A model generated the notes under the pieces. The model had not been told where the DNA came from. It ran no database searches and saw nothing but the letters and a program-made list of their open reading frames with translations. Made by a program: the position numbers and the translations under genes. Positions 1 to 5,696 of a DNA stretch of 8,131 nt are shown in pieces. This DNA comes from Verrucomicrobiia bacterium (GTDB lineage Bacteria; Verrucomicrobiota; Verrucomicrobiia; Limisphaerales; UBA1319), in assembly GCA_017880715.1 (NCBI GenBank), contig JADGRT010000109.1, forward strand, positions 1 to 8,131, read 5' to 3'. Each line of letters begins with the position of its first letter. Within the stretch, counting starts at the first letter, position 1.

Positions 1-335
1 AAAATTTCGGTTACGCCACGCTGCTGGATGAAAAAGGTAGCCCGATGCATAAGAGCTCGGGTAATATGATTGAATTTAACGAAGCCGCCGATAAAATGGG
101 TGTGGACGTGATGCGCTGGCTGCGCGGACACACGTCGGGCTATGCCGCGCCCCAGTATGTCATCGACGCTCCCAACGGCGGCGGCAAAGTGGTTATCAAT
201 CCGGAAACCGTGCTCAGCCACAACGCGGAGCGCATCGTGTTCAGGAATTTCGAGGGGAAGGTGCTGGAATATCCGGAATCGCCTGACGCGGTGCCGCCGG
301 AGCCAGCCGGGAAAACATCCAGCCGCCGGGGTTAG
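1..335 (+). CDS. Chimeric 3' gene fragment: class I tRNA ligase (IleRS-like) joined to lysine 2,3-aminomutase C-terminus
   Basis: The frame is open from base 3, lacks its 5' end and stops at TAG 333-335. The first ~36 codons (GYATLLDEKG, then MHKSSGN, then DKMGVDVMRW) match the region around the KMSKS ATP-binding loop of IleRS-type class I tRNA ligases, which in one bacterial group reads MHKSxGN. From about codon 110 the protein becomes LRGHTSGYAAPQYVIDAP, NGGGK, then RNFEGKVLEYPE. This is the C-terminal end of lysine 2,3-aminomutase (KamA), including the Asp (165-167) and the Lys (186-188) of the PGGGGK motif that holds pyridoxal phosphate; one glycine is Asn here. The KamA radical SAM core, which should lie just upstream, is absent, as is the anticodon-binding part of the ligase. 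No frameshift is seen at the join. Coding is certain; whether the fusion is biological or an assembly join cannot be told from this window. Confidence 0.8.
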   Translation, partial: NFGYATLLDEKGSPMHKSSGNMIEFNEAADKMGVDVMRWLRGHTSGYAAPQYVIDAPNGGGKVVINPETVLSHNAERIVFRNFEGKVLEYPESPDAVPPEPAGKTSSRRG

Positions 336-338
336 CTG

Positions 339-367
339 GCGCCCATTGGCGCGCGGCTGGTGGCCGC
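339..367 (+). other. Two small GC hairpins after the chimeric gene
   Basis: Just after the stop codon lie two adjacent 5-bp hairpins: GCGCC/GGCGC (339-343 with 348-352, loop CATT) and GCGGC/GCCGC (353-357 with 363-367). A five-T run follows only at 391-395, too far away for a classical intrinsic terminator. They may help end the upstream transcript, but this is weak evidence. Confidence 0.25.
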
Positions 368-412
368 CGCTGGAGACCGATAGGGAATTGTTTTTGTCGT
401 TATCGTGGCCGG

Positions 413-430
413 GCCAATTCATGAATTGGC
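413..430. repeat. Perfect 18-bp palindrome
   Basis: GCCAATTCATGAATTGGC is its own reverse complement. It lies in the gap between the chimeric gene and the Sel1 gene, 34 bp upstream of a possible -35 box. A dimeric DNA-binding protein could use such a site; nothing in the window names the protein. Only one copy was noticed here. Confidence 0.5.
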
Positions 431-463
431 TCGCTTATCGTGGAATATGTCCCATCTGAAGGA

Positions 464-492
464 TTGACCTTCTCGGCGGGTTTTGGCAGAAT
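464..492 (+). promoter_or_regulatory. Putative sigma70-type promoter for the Sel1-repeat gene
   Basis: TTGACC (464-469, 5/6 to consensus) and CAGAAT (487-492, 4/6) are separated by exactly 17 bp. A transcript starting near 499 would leave almost no leader for a TTG start at 503 but about 48 nt for the ATG at 548, which favours the ATG. Predicted by eye only. Confidence 0.35.
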
Positions 493-547
493 CCGCCTCT
501 AATTGAAATTTTCCGAACAATTTTCGTGGAGTGTAGCGAAAAGCCTG

Positions 548-1693
548 ATGTATCCCGGCCTGACCCTGGTCATCCTGGTTTTCCTCTATTTCGCCTATAA
601 CCATAGGCGCTGGCTGTGGCTTCAATGGACGCGATGTCTGGCCCATTGCGGCATGACCTCGGCGCAGTTGCGTTTGGCCACTTACTATCATGCCGACGAC
701 GAGTTTAAGAACTCCGATGAAGCCCTCAGATGGTTTCTGAAAGCGGCTCAAAAAGGCAATATCGAGGCTCAGTGCACCATGGCCGAAATGTATGGCCAAG
801 GTCAGGGAGTCGTTCGGAACATGGCCGAATCCATCAAGTGGTACCAGAAAGCAGCCGAACAAGGCAATGCGGAAGCCCAGCTTTTTGTCGGCCGGTGCTA
901 TGCGGAAGGCCAAATCCTGCCGCCGGATTTGGCCCAGGCCGTTAAATGGTATGAAAAGGCCGCCAGCCAAGGAAACCAGCGGGCTTATTTTTTGTTGGCC
1001 GAGCTGTATGCCAACAGCCAAGGCGCGGAACGGGATTATCCAACCGCGGCGAAATGGTATCGCCTGGCAGCGGAGGGCGGCGATTTCCGGGCTGAATTGG
1101 CGCTCGCTGACATGTATGCCCATGGGCGTGGCGTGGCCCAAAACCCCAAGGAAGCCATCCGGCTGTATCAACAGGCCGTGATTCAAGGCTCAACGCTTGC
1201 CCAGTTTCGGCTTGCCAAATTACTGGCCGACGGCTCCACTCCGGCCACGCCGGAAGAAAGAGCCAAGGCTCAGTATGAATTGGCGCAATTATACCTCCAG
1301 GGACAAACCGTTCCCGCCGATTCCCTTGAGGCAACCCGATGGCTGATCAAGGCCGGCGAAGCGGGCCATTTGAATTCCCAGTGCCAGTTGGCGAAAATGT
1401 ACCTGGAGGGCCGGCATACCATCCAGAACTATCCCGAGGCCATCAAATGGCTCACCCGGGCGGCCGAACAAAACGATGGCGAGGCGCAGTTTAATCTGGC
1501 CAAGGCTTTCGCCGAGGGGCGGGGCGTGCCAAGCGACCTCGTGGAAGCTTATACGTGGTGCAATCTCGCGGCCGTTACCGGCAAACAAGACGTCATCGAG
1601 TTTCGCGACAAGCTGGGCCGATCGATGTCGCAGCCGCAAATCCGCGAAGCTCAAGACCGGTCCGCCGCACGCATGGCGGGCCGACCCTCCTAG
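548..1693 (+). CDS. Membrane-anchored Sel1-like repeat (SLR/TPR-like) protein
   Basis: From ATG 548 the product is 381 aa. The frame is open back to a TTG at 503, directly after an in-frame TAA, so a 396-aa form is possible. Residues 2-18 (PGLTLVILVFLYFAY) form one hydrophobic segment followed by NHRRW, suggesting an N-terminal anchor with the rest in the cytoplasm by the positive-inside rule. From about residue 39 to 350 the protein is a run of eight to nine ~36-residue Sel1-like repeats of the form AQ-LA-MY-G-GV-N--EAI-WY-KAA-QGN-E. The sixth carries an insertion with STPATPEERAKAQ. Sel1 repeats form alpha-solenoids that bind partner proteins; no catalytic residues are visible. The short C-terminal tail is polar. 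The partner is unknown. No clear Shine-Dalgarno precedes either start; a GGAG at 528-531 lies 16 nt before the ATG. Confidence 0.88.
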   Translation: MYPGLTLVILVFLYFAYNHRRWLWLQWTRCLAHCGMTSAQLRLATYYHADDEFKNSDEALRWFLKAAQKGNIEAQCTMAEMYGQGQGVVRNMAESIKWYQKAAEQGNAEAQLFVGRCYAEGQILPPDLAQAVKWYEKAASQGNQRAYFLLAELYANSQGAERDYPTAAKWYRLAAEGGDFRAELALADMYAHGRGVAQNPKEAIRLYQQAVIQGSTLAQFRLAKLLADGSTPATPEERAKAQYELAQLYLQGQTVPADSLEATRWLIKAGEAGHLNSQCQLAKMYLEGRHTIQNYPEAIKWLTRAAEQNDGEAQFNLAKAFAEGRGVPSDLVEAYTWCNLAAVTGKQDVIEFRDKLGRSMSQPQIREAQDRSAARMAGRPS

Positions 1694-1707
1694 TGGTTGG
1701 GCCGGGA

Positions 1708-2586
1708 TCAGGCAAATTCGCTGACCTTCAAGCCGGTGGCCTGGCGAATCTGTTCGGCCAAGGCATGCAGTGCTTGCGGTTCCAGCCGGGTGGCATAGGT
1801 TTCCGGGGTGGGCCGTGCCACCGTGTACGCGTGGATTTCCTTGATCTGGCCGCCCTGCCTGACCAGATCGATCAGGCGCTGGCAATAAGCGGCCAGCTCC
1901 CCCGGAGGCATGATTTCCTGGCGCACCTTGAGCAGGAGCGTCTGGATGACGATGGGGCGAACGCGCGCGGTTTCCAGGAGATTGCTCAAGATGCGGTCGA
2001 ATCGGATGAAGGAGCGGTTGACCTGCCGGTAATAAGCTTCGGTGCCGGCGTCGAGCTTCCCCCAGATCTCCCCCTGGTTGGCGTCCATGATTTCCAGTCC
2101 GCGCTTGACGTCCGTTTTATCCAGTCCGGCGGCATCGGTAATCAATACGATTGAGGTCGGGTCGAGGGCCTCGGCCCGCTTGATGTCGGCCACGGCCTGC
2201 ACGCACTCGGCGAAATTGTGGATCATGGTCGGCTCGCCGTCCCCGCTGAAGGCCAGGTCGCGAATGTCGCGCGTGAGCTCGGCGGCTTCCAAAAACTTCG
2301 GCTGGCGTCCCAGTTCGCCGCTTTTCGCCAGGCGGATCAGGGCCGTGAGTTCCGCGCGCATCTGGGGCACGTTTATTTCCCCGGCTTTGCCGGGCGTGAA
2401 CCGGTCCACCTCGCAATAGATGCAATCGAAATTGCAGCGTTTGTTGGGATTCAAGTTGATGCCCAGCGACAATCCCCGCGAGCGACGCGAGATCACCGGA
2501 TAGACAAAGGCAAAGTCGGCAAAGCTGCGATGGTGATTGCGCACGGAGATCCAGTGGTGGTTGATGGGTGGCAGGGGAGCGGACAT
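1708..2586 (-). CDS. Radical SAM enzyme, COG0731-like, substrate unknown
   Basis: The product is 292 aa. The canonical CxxxCxxC cluster motif is CNFDCIYC at residues 51-58 (C51, C55, C58), within LGINLNPNKRCNFDCIYCEV. SGDGEPT at 114-120 is the glycine-rich SAM-binding segment. The region around ISRRSRGLSLGINLNP resembles proteins annotated under COG0731 (archaeal TYW1-like), but the tRNA-wyosine function of that group should not be assumed in bacteria. No extra cysteine cluster or SPASM domain is visible. I chose the ATG at 2586 over an in-frame upstream start at 2769: the upstream part only shadows fabI, and an AAAGG sits 7 nt before 2586. The gene begins 10 nt after the fabI stop, so the two are almost certainly cotranscribed and translationally coupled. 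It converges with the Sel1 gene with 14 nt between stop codons. Confidence 0.9.
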   Translation of the reverse strand: MSAPLPPINHHWISVRNHHRSFADFAFVYPVISRRSRGLSLGINLNPNKRCNFDCIYCEVDRFTPGKAGEINVPQMRAELTALIRLAKSGELGRQPKFLEAAELTRDIRDLAFSGDGEPTMIHNFAECVQAVADIKRAEALDPTSIVLITDAAGLDKTDVKRGLEIMDANQGEIWGKLDAGTEAYYRQVNRSFIRFDRILSNLLETARVRPIVIQTLLLKVRQEIMPPGELAAYCQRLIDLVRQGGQIKEIHAYTVARPTPETYATRLEPQALHALAEQIRQATGLKVSEFA

Positions 2587-2593
2587 GACGACG

Positions 2594-2598
2594 CCTTT
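2594..2598 (-). promoter_or_regulatory. Ribosome binding site of the radical SAM gene, overlapping the fabI stop
   Basis: On the minus strand the fabI stop runs straight into the site (TAAAGG), with seven bases between the GG and the ATG at 2586. This sets the radical SAM start and points to translational coupling with fabI. Confidence 0.6.
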
Positions 2599-3367
2599 AC
2601 ATGCCCATGATCTGGTAGCCGCAATCGACGTAAAGCACCTGTCCAGTGATGGCCGCGGCGCCGTCGCTGGCCAGGAAGGCGCCGGTCGCCCCCAGTTCCT
2701 CCGGCAGCACGTTGCGCTGCAGCGGAGAGTGCTCCTCGTAGTGCTTGAACATATCGTTAAAACCGGCAATGCCCCGGGCGGCCAGGGTGTTGACCGGACC
2801 GGCGCTGAGGCAGTTCACGCGGACTTTCTGCGGACCCAGGTTGTAGGCCAGGTAACGGGTGGCGGATTCGAGGGCCGCCTTGGCGACGCCCATCACGTTG
2901 TAATGAGGCACCACTTTTTCGGCGCCGTAATAACTCATCGCTAAAATGCTGCCGCCGCCCGTCATCAACGGAGCGGCCGCGCGGGATACCGCCACCAGCG
3001 AATAGGCGCTGACATCCAGCGCCACGCGGAAGGCCTCGCGGCTCGTGTCGAGGAACCGGCCCTCCAGCGCTTCCCGGGGCGCAAAGGCGACCGAGTGCAG
3101 CACCAGGTTCAGACGGCCCCATTTCTGACTGATCGTCTGGAACACGCTGGCAATCTCCTCGTCGTGCGTCACGTCGCAAGGCAACAGCAGCGTGTTCGCG
3201 CCAAAGACGTCGGTGAGTTCCTCCACGTTATCCTTGAGCCGGTCGCTTTGGTAGGTGAAAGCCAGCTTGGCGCCTGCCTGATGCCAGGCCTGAGCGATGG
3301 CCCAGGCAATGGACCGCTTGTTGGCCACGCCAAAAATAATCCCGTATTTTCCTGCAAGTAATGACAT
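2597..3367 (-). CDS. fabI: Enoyl-[acyl-carrier-protein] reductase (NADH) FabI
   Basis: The product is 256 aa, close to the usual FabI length of about 260. FabI reduces trans-2-enoyl-ACP to acyl-ACP, the last step of each fatty-acid elongation cycle, in the cytoplasm. It is an atypical short-chain dehydrogenase with a Rossmann fold. The N-terminal GKYGIIFGVANKRSIAWAIA is the FabI-specific dinucleotide-binding motif. CDVTHDEE follows near 64-71 and HSVAFAP at 91-97. The catalytic Tyr-x6-Lys is YNVMGVAK, with Y156 and K163 in the same numbering as E. coli FabI, and Y146 is present in MSYYGAEK. The C-terminal TGQVLYVDCGYQIMGM is typical. Start ATG 3367 matches family N-termini; a GAGG lies 13 nt upstream. 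It is the first gene of a two-gene unit with the radical SAM enzyme and diverges from amrS. A promoter is proposed at 3394-3422. Confidence 0.97.
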   Translation of the reverse strand: MSLLAGKYGIIFGVANKRSIAWAIAQAWHQAGAKLAFTYQSDRLKDNVEELTDVFGANTLLLPCDVTHDEEIASVFQTISQKWGRLNLVLHSVAFAPREALEGRFLDTSREAFRVALDVSAYSLVAVSRAAAPLMTGGGSILAMSYYGAEKVVPHYNVMGVAKAALESATRYLAYNLGPQKVRVNCLSAGPVNTLAARGIAGFNDMFKHYEEHSPLQRNVLPEELGATGAFLASDGAAAITGQVLYVDCGYQIMGM

Positions 3368-3393
3368 AAATGCGTCTAAACCTCAGTCGGCTA

Positions 3394-3422
3394 TCTATAG
3401 TCCAGATTGAACCACCGGGCAA
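3394..3422 (-). promoter_or_regulatory. Putative fabI promoter
   Basis: Read on the minus strand, TTGCCC (3422-3417, 4/6) and TATAGA (3399-3394, 4/6) are 17 bp apart. They would start transcription about 20 nt before the fabI ATG. Found by eye; moderate match only. Confidence 0.4.
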
Positions 3423-3442
3423 GGGGACAATTGAGTTCAGCC

Positions 3443-3463
3443 CGGCGGCACGCCGCCGCTCCC
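3443..3463 (+). repeat. GC-rich hairpin followed by CTCCC
   Basis: CGGCGG (3443-3448) pairs with CCGCCG (3453-3458) around a CACG loop and is followed by CTCCC. It lies in the fabI/amrS divergent region, between the two proposed promoters. A hairpin of related design followed by GCTCCC occurs at 7120-7145, suggesting a dispersed intergenic element. Confidence 0.4.
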
Positions 3464-3469
3464 AGCGCG

Positions 3470-3499
3470 TTGACAATCCGTTCGGAAAGGCCGATTTTA
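3470..3499 (+). promoter_or_regulatory. Putative amrS promoter (perfect -35, weak -10)
   Basis: TTGACA (3470-3475) is a perfect -35 hexamer. The A/T-rich ATTTTA at 3494-3499 lies 18 bp further on and is a poor -10. A start near 3506 would give a very short leader and would allow only the ATG at 3514 as amrS start. Confidence 0.3.
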
Positions 3500-3513
3500 A
3501 CAGCAGGCCAATC

Positions 3514-4611
3514 ATGGAATCACCCGAACCCATCAGCCCGCATGAGGTGGATCTGGAGTTCGCCGCGGCGACGCAAGCGGCGGAGTTGGATCGTCACACC
3601 GTGGTGGGGGCCTTGTGGCGGTGCGAAGGCGATCAGATCCGGTGTCTGGCCTGCGGGCATCGGTGCCGAATCGCCTCGGGCAAACGCGGCCTTTGCCGGG
3701 TCCGCTTCAACCGGAATAACCAACTGCGCGTGCCCTTCGGTTACGTGAGCGGTCTGCAATGCGATCCCATCGAGAAAAAACCGTTCTTCCACGTGCTGCC
3801 CGGCAGCCTGGCCCTGACGTTTGGCATGCTGGGATGCAATTTCCATTGCTCGTTTTGTCAAAACTGGATCACCAGCCAGACCTTGCGCGATGCCGAGTCG
3901 CGGGCGCCCATCCAACCGATCAGCTCCGACGATATCGTGCGGGAGGGTCGCCGTCGTGGCGCCCAGGTGGTAGTCTCGAGCTACAACGAACCACTCATCA
4001 CCGCCGAGTGGGCAAAGGCCGTTTTCGAATCGGCCCGGGCAGCAGGGTTGCGGTGCGCCATCGTGTCCAACGGGTACGCCTCACCCGAAGTCCTGGATTA
4101 TTTGCGTCCCGTGCTGGCGGCGGTGAAAATCGATCTCAAGACTTTTAACGACTCGAACTATCGCGCGCTGGGCGGCACCTTGAAACGGGTGACCGATACG
4201 ATCCGGAGGGTGCATGCCTTGGGGCTGTGGCTGGAGGTGGTGACACTTCTGATCCCCGGCTTCAACGACGATTCGGAGGAGTTGCGGAAGTTAGCGGGAT
4301 TCCTGGCATCCGTCAGCCCCAACATTCCCTGGCATGTAACGGCATTTCATCCTGATTTCAGGATGACCTGGATGCGGCGAACGCATCCCGAGGATCTGGT
4401 GCTGGCGGCACAAATCGGAGTGAAGGCCGGCTTGAAGTTCGTTTATGCTGGCAACCTGCCCGGACTGACCCAGGAGTGGGAAAACACCCGATGTCCCGGC
4501 TGCCGCGGAACCCTGGTGGAACGAACCGGATTCAGTGTGCGAGCATGCGAAATCGGCGTGGCTGGCAAATGTCCAGAGTGTCGGACCGTCGTGCCGGGCG
4601 TTTGGGGATAA
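3514..4611 (+). CDS. amrS: AmmeMemoRadiSam system radical SAM enzyme AmrS
   Basis: From ATG 3514 the product is 365 aa. An N-terminal cysteine-rich segment, CLACGHRCRIASGKRGLC, gives C44, C47, C51 and C61. The radical SAM cluster CxxxCxxC is CNFHCSFC (C108, C112, C115) after LTFGMLG. SYNEP follows as the SAM-binding motif. Near the end, CPGC (C327, C330) and CPEC (C353, C356) form a zinc-ribbon-like or rubredoxin-like pair. This layout is that of the pyruvate-formate-lyase-activase-like enzyme of the AmmeMemoRadiSam system. The native reaction is not something I can state. The frame is open up to an ATG at 3370, two bases from the fabI start, but those 48 residues look non-conserved and overlap the proposed fabI promoter; an AGG stands 7 nt before 3514. 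amrB starts 6 nt downstream. AmrA, the usual partner, is not in the window. Confidence 0.92.
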   Translation: MESPEPISPHEVDLEFAAATQAAELDRHTVVGALWRCEGDQIRCLACGHRCRIASGKRGLCRVRFNRNNQLRVPFGYVSGLQCDPIEKKPFFHVLPGSLALTFGMLGCNFHCSFCQNWITSQTLRDAESRAPIQPISSDDIVREGRRRGAQVVVSSYNEPLITAEWAKAVFESARAAGLRCAIVSNGYASPEVLDYLRPVLAAVKIDLKTFNDSNYRALGGTLKRVTDTIRRVHALGLWLEVVTLLIPGFNDDSEELRKLAGFLASVSPNIPWHVTAFHPDFRMTWMRRTHPEDLVLAAQIGVKAGLKFVYAGNLPGLTQEWENTRCPGCRGTLVERTGFSVRACEIGVAGKCPECRTVVPGVWG

Positions 4612-4617
4612 CCCGTT

Positions 4618-5439
4618 ATGAACAAGTTTACCGAGCGTGACTTAAAGAGAATCCGCCAACCGGCGGTGTCGGGAATGTTCTATCCGGCGGATGAGGCGGC
4701 CTTGAGGCAATCGGTGCGGGACTGTCTGGCAGCCGCCCAGCCTGACCCAGCGGTTTCGCCCAAGGCTATTATCGCGCCTCATGCCGGGTACGTTTATTCG
4801 GGGCCGATTGCCGGCTCGGCTTTCGCCCATTTTTTGAGTCAACGGAAGGAAATCCGTCGCATTATTTTGGTGGGGCCATCGCACCGCATTCCTTTTAATG
4901 GCCTAGCGATCAGCGGCGCCGATGCTTTCAAGACACCGTTGGGATGGGTCCTCTTGGACAAATCGGCTCAGGAATCAATCAGACGTTTGCCGCAAGTGCG
5001 GGTTTCAGACCAAGCCCATTCGACCGAGCACAGCCTGGAGGTGGAGCTGCCGTTTTTGCAGGAAACGCTCGACGAGTTCACTCTGGTGCCATTGGTCGTT
5101 GGCGATGCCACCGCGGAGGAGATCGGCGAGACGCTCGATTTGCTTTGGGGAGGCGCTGAGACGCGAATCGTAGTCAGTTCGGACCTGAGCCATTACCTGA
5201 ATTATGAAGCAGCCCGCCGGTCGGATCGCGCTGCCGCTCAAGCCATTGAAAATCTGGAACCGCAGGAATTAGGAGTGGAACAGGCCTGTGGCTGCCAGCC
5301 GGTGCGAGGCTTATTGCTTGCGGCGCGGCGGCATGGACTCAAGGCTCGGACGGTTGATTTGCGGAATTCTGGCGATACCGCTGGATCGAAAGACCGGGTG
5401 GTGGGGTACGGTGCCTTCATTTTTTCGGACATTCTTTGA
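4618..5439 (+). CDS. amrB: AmmeMemoRadiSam system protein B (Memo family)
   Basis: The product is 273 aa, normal for a stand-alone Memo-family protein. The family is structurally related to extradiol-type dioxygenases (LigB) and carries conserved His/Cys residues at the corresponding pocket. Seen here are IAPHAGYVYSG (H55), VGPSHR (H89), STEHSLEVELPFLQ (H138), SSDLSHY (H192) and CGCQPV (C224, C226). The usual family ending SGD-G---RVVGYGAF appears at 251-267. H55, H89 and one of the cysteines likely correspond to the metal-site residues described for human MEMO1; this alignment is inferred. There is no signal peptide, so it is cytoplasmic. It sits 6 nt behind amrS with no visible Shine-Dalgarno, consistent with one transcript and coupled translation. 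There is no C-terminal AMMECR1 (AmrA) fusion. The transcript probably ends at the terminator at 5603-5632 or slightly earlier. Confidence 0.95.
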   Translation: MNKFTERDLKRIRQPAVSGMFYPADEAALRQSVRDCLAAAQPDPAVSPKAIIAPHAGYVYSGPIAGSAFAHFLSQRKEIRRIILVGPSHRIPFNGLAISGADAFKTPLGWVLLDKSAQESIRRLPQVRVSDQAHSTEHSLEVELPFLQETLDEFTLVPLVVGDATAEEIGETLDLLWGGAETRIVVSSDLSHYLNYEAARRSDRAAAQAIENLEPQELGVEQACGCQPVRGLLLAARRHGLKARTVDLRNSGDTAGSKDRVVGYGAFIFSDIL

Positions 5440-5455
5440 ACAAATCGCCGTGACA

Positions 5456-5632
5456 AGCCTCCAACTCAATGGAAGCGATTGAAGGCTGTTCGTTACGGGT
5501 TGGCAGAGAGGTCTTGCTTGTAATGAGGCTCGGACAGCCAAATTCCGTTAGCCTCATTACTCTTCTGAGCGCCTGGGTGAAGGCGTCTAGGGCCTTATCA
5601 CCATGAGCCAGAGCAATCTGGCTCATTTTTTT
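5456..5632 (+). ncRNA. Candidate structured RNA: four hairpins ending in an intrinsic terminator
   Basis: Between amrB and the next gene there are four successive inverted repeats. H1 pairs AGCCT (5456-5460) with AGGCT (5483-5487) and TCAAT (5466-5470) with ATTGA (5478-5482), with a CCAAC bulge. H2 has an 11-bp perfect stem, GTAATGAGGCT (5520-5530) with AGCCTCATTAC (5550-5560), topped by CGGA/TCCG (5531-5534 with 5544-5547). H3 is GCGCCT (5569-5574) with AGGCGT (5581-5586, one G-U pair). H4 is the terminator. I could not match it to tmRNA, 6S, RNase P, SRP or a riboswitch class I know. It could be an sRNA with its own promoter, one processed from the amrB 3' UTR, or simply a structured 3' end. 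No convincing promoter was found inside it. Confidence 0.35.
5603..5632 (+). terminator. Strong rho-independent terminator
   Basis: ATGAGCCAGA (5603-5612) pairs perfectly over 10 bp with TCTGGCTCAT (5617-5626) around a GCAA (GNRA) tetraloop, and a run of seven T (5626-5632) follows at once. It ends plus-strand transcripts from the amrS-amrB unit and/or the candidate RNA before it, and insulates the Gfo/Idh/MocA gene. Confidence 0.92.
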
Positions 5633-5671
5633 GCCCGGCGTTTTTGAATAGACAAACGCTCGGCAAAGTCT

Positions 5672-5680
5672 TGCTATATA
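5672..5680 (+). promoter_or_regulatory. Possible extended -10 promoter for the Gfo/Idh/MocA gene
   Basis: TGCTATATA contains a TGn extension and a TATATA -10-like hexamer (5675-5680). TAGACA (5649-5654) resembles a -35 but lies 20 bp away, longer than ideal. The position right after a strong terminator and 16 bp before the ATG argues for a promoter here. Confidence 0.3.
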
Positions 5681-5696
5681 CAAAACCACAAATGCT

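Noticed and set aside
419..1186. 255-codon minus-strand open frame opposite the Sel1 gene
   Set aside because: It is a shadow of the repetitive Sel1 coding strand, with periodic low-quality sequence and no family resemblance.
1289..2154. About 200-codon open frames crossing the Sel1/radical SAM junction on both strands
   Set aside because: They overlap two well-supported genes out of frame and show no motif.
2587..2769. N-terminal extension of the radical SAM gene from an ATG at 2769
   Set aside because: The extra 61 residues lie entirely over fabI in another frame and look like noise; a good ribosome site supports 2586.
2597..3367. FabI residue 94 (Ala where E. coli has Gly93) as a sign of inhibitor resistance
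   Set aside because: Alanine is common at this position in FabI proteins of other bacteria, so it says nothing by itself.
5456..5632. Riboswitch controlling the oxidoreductase gene
   Set aside because: I could not find the conserved cores of cobalamin, SAM, glycine, TPP or c-di-GMP riboswitches, and the terminator stem has no visible competing antiterminator pairing.
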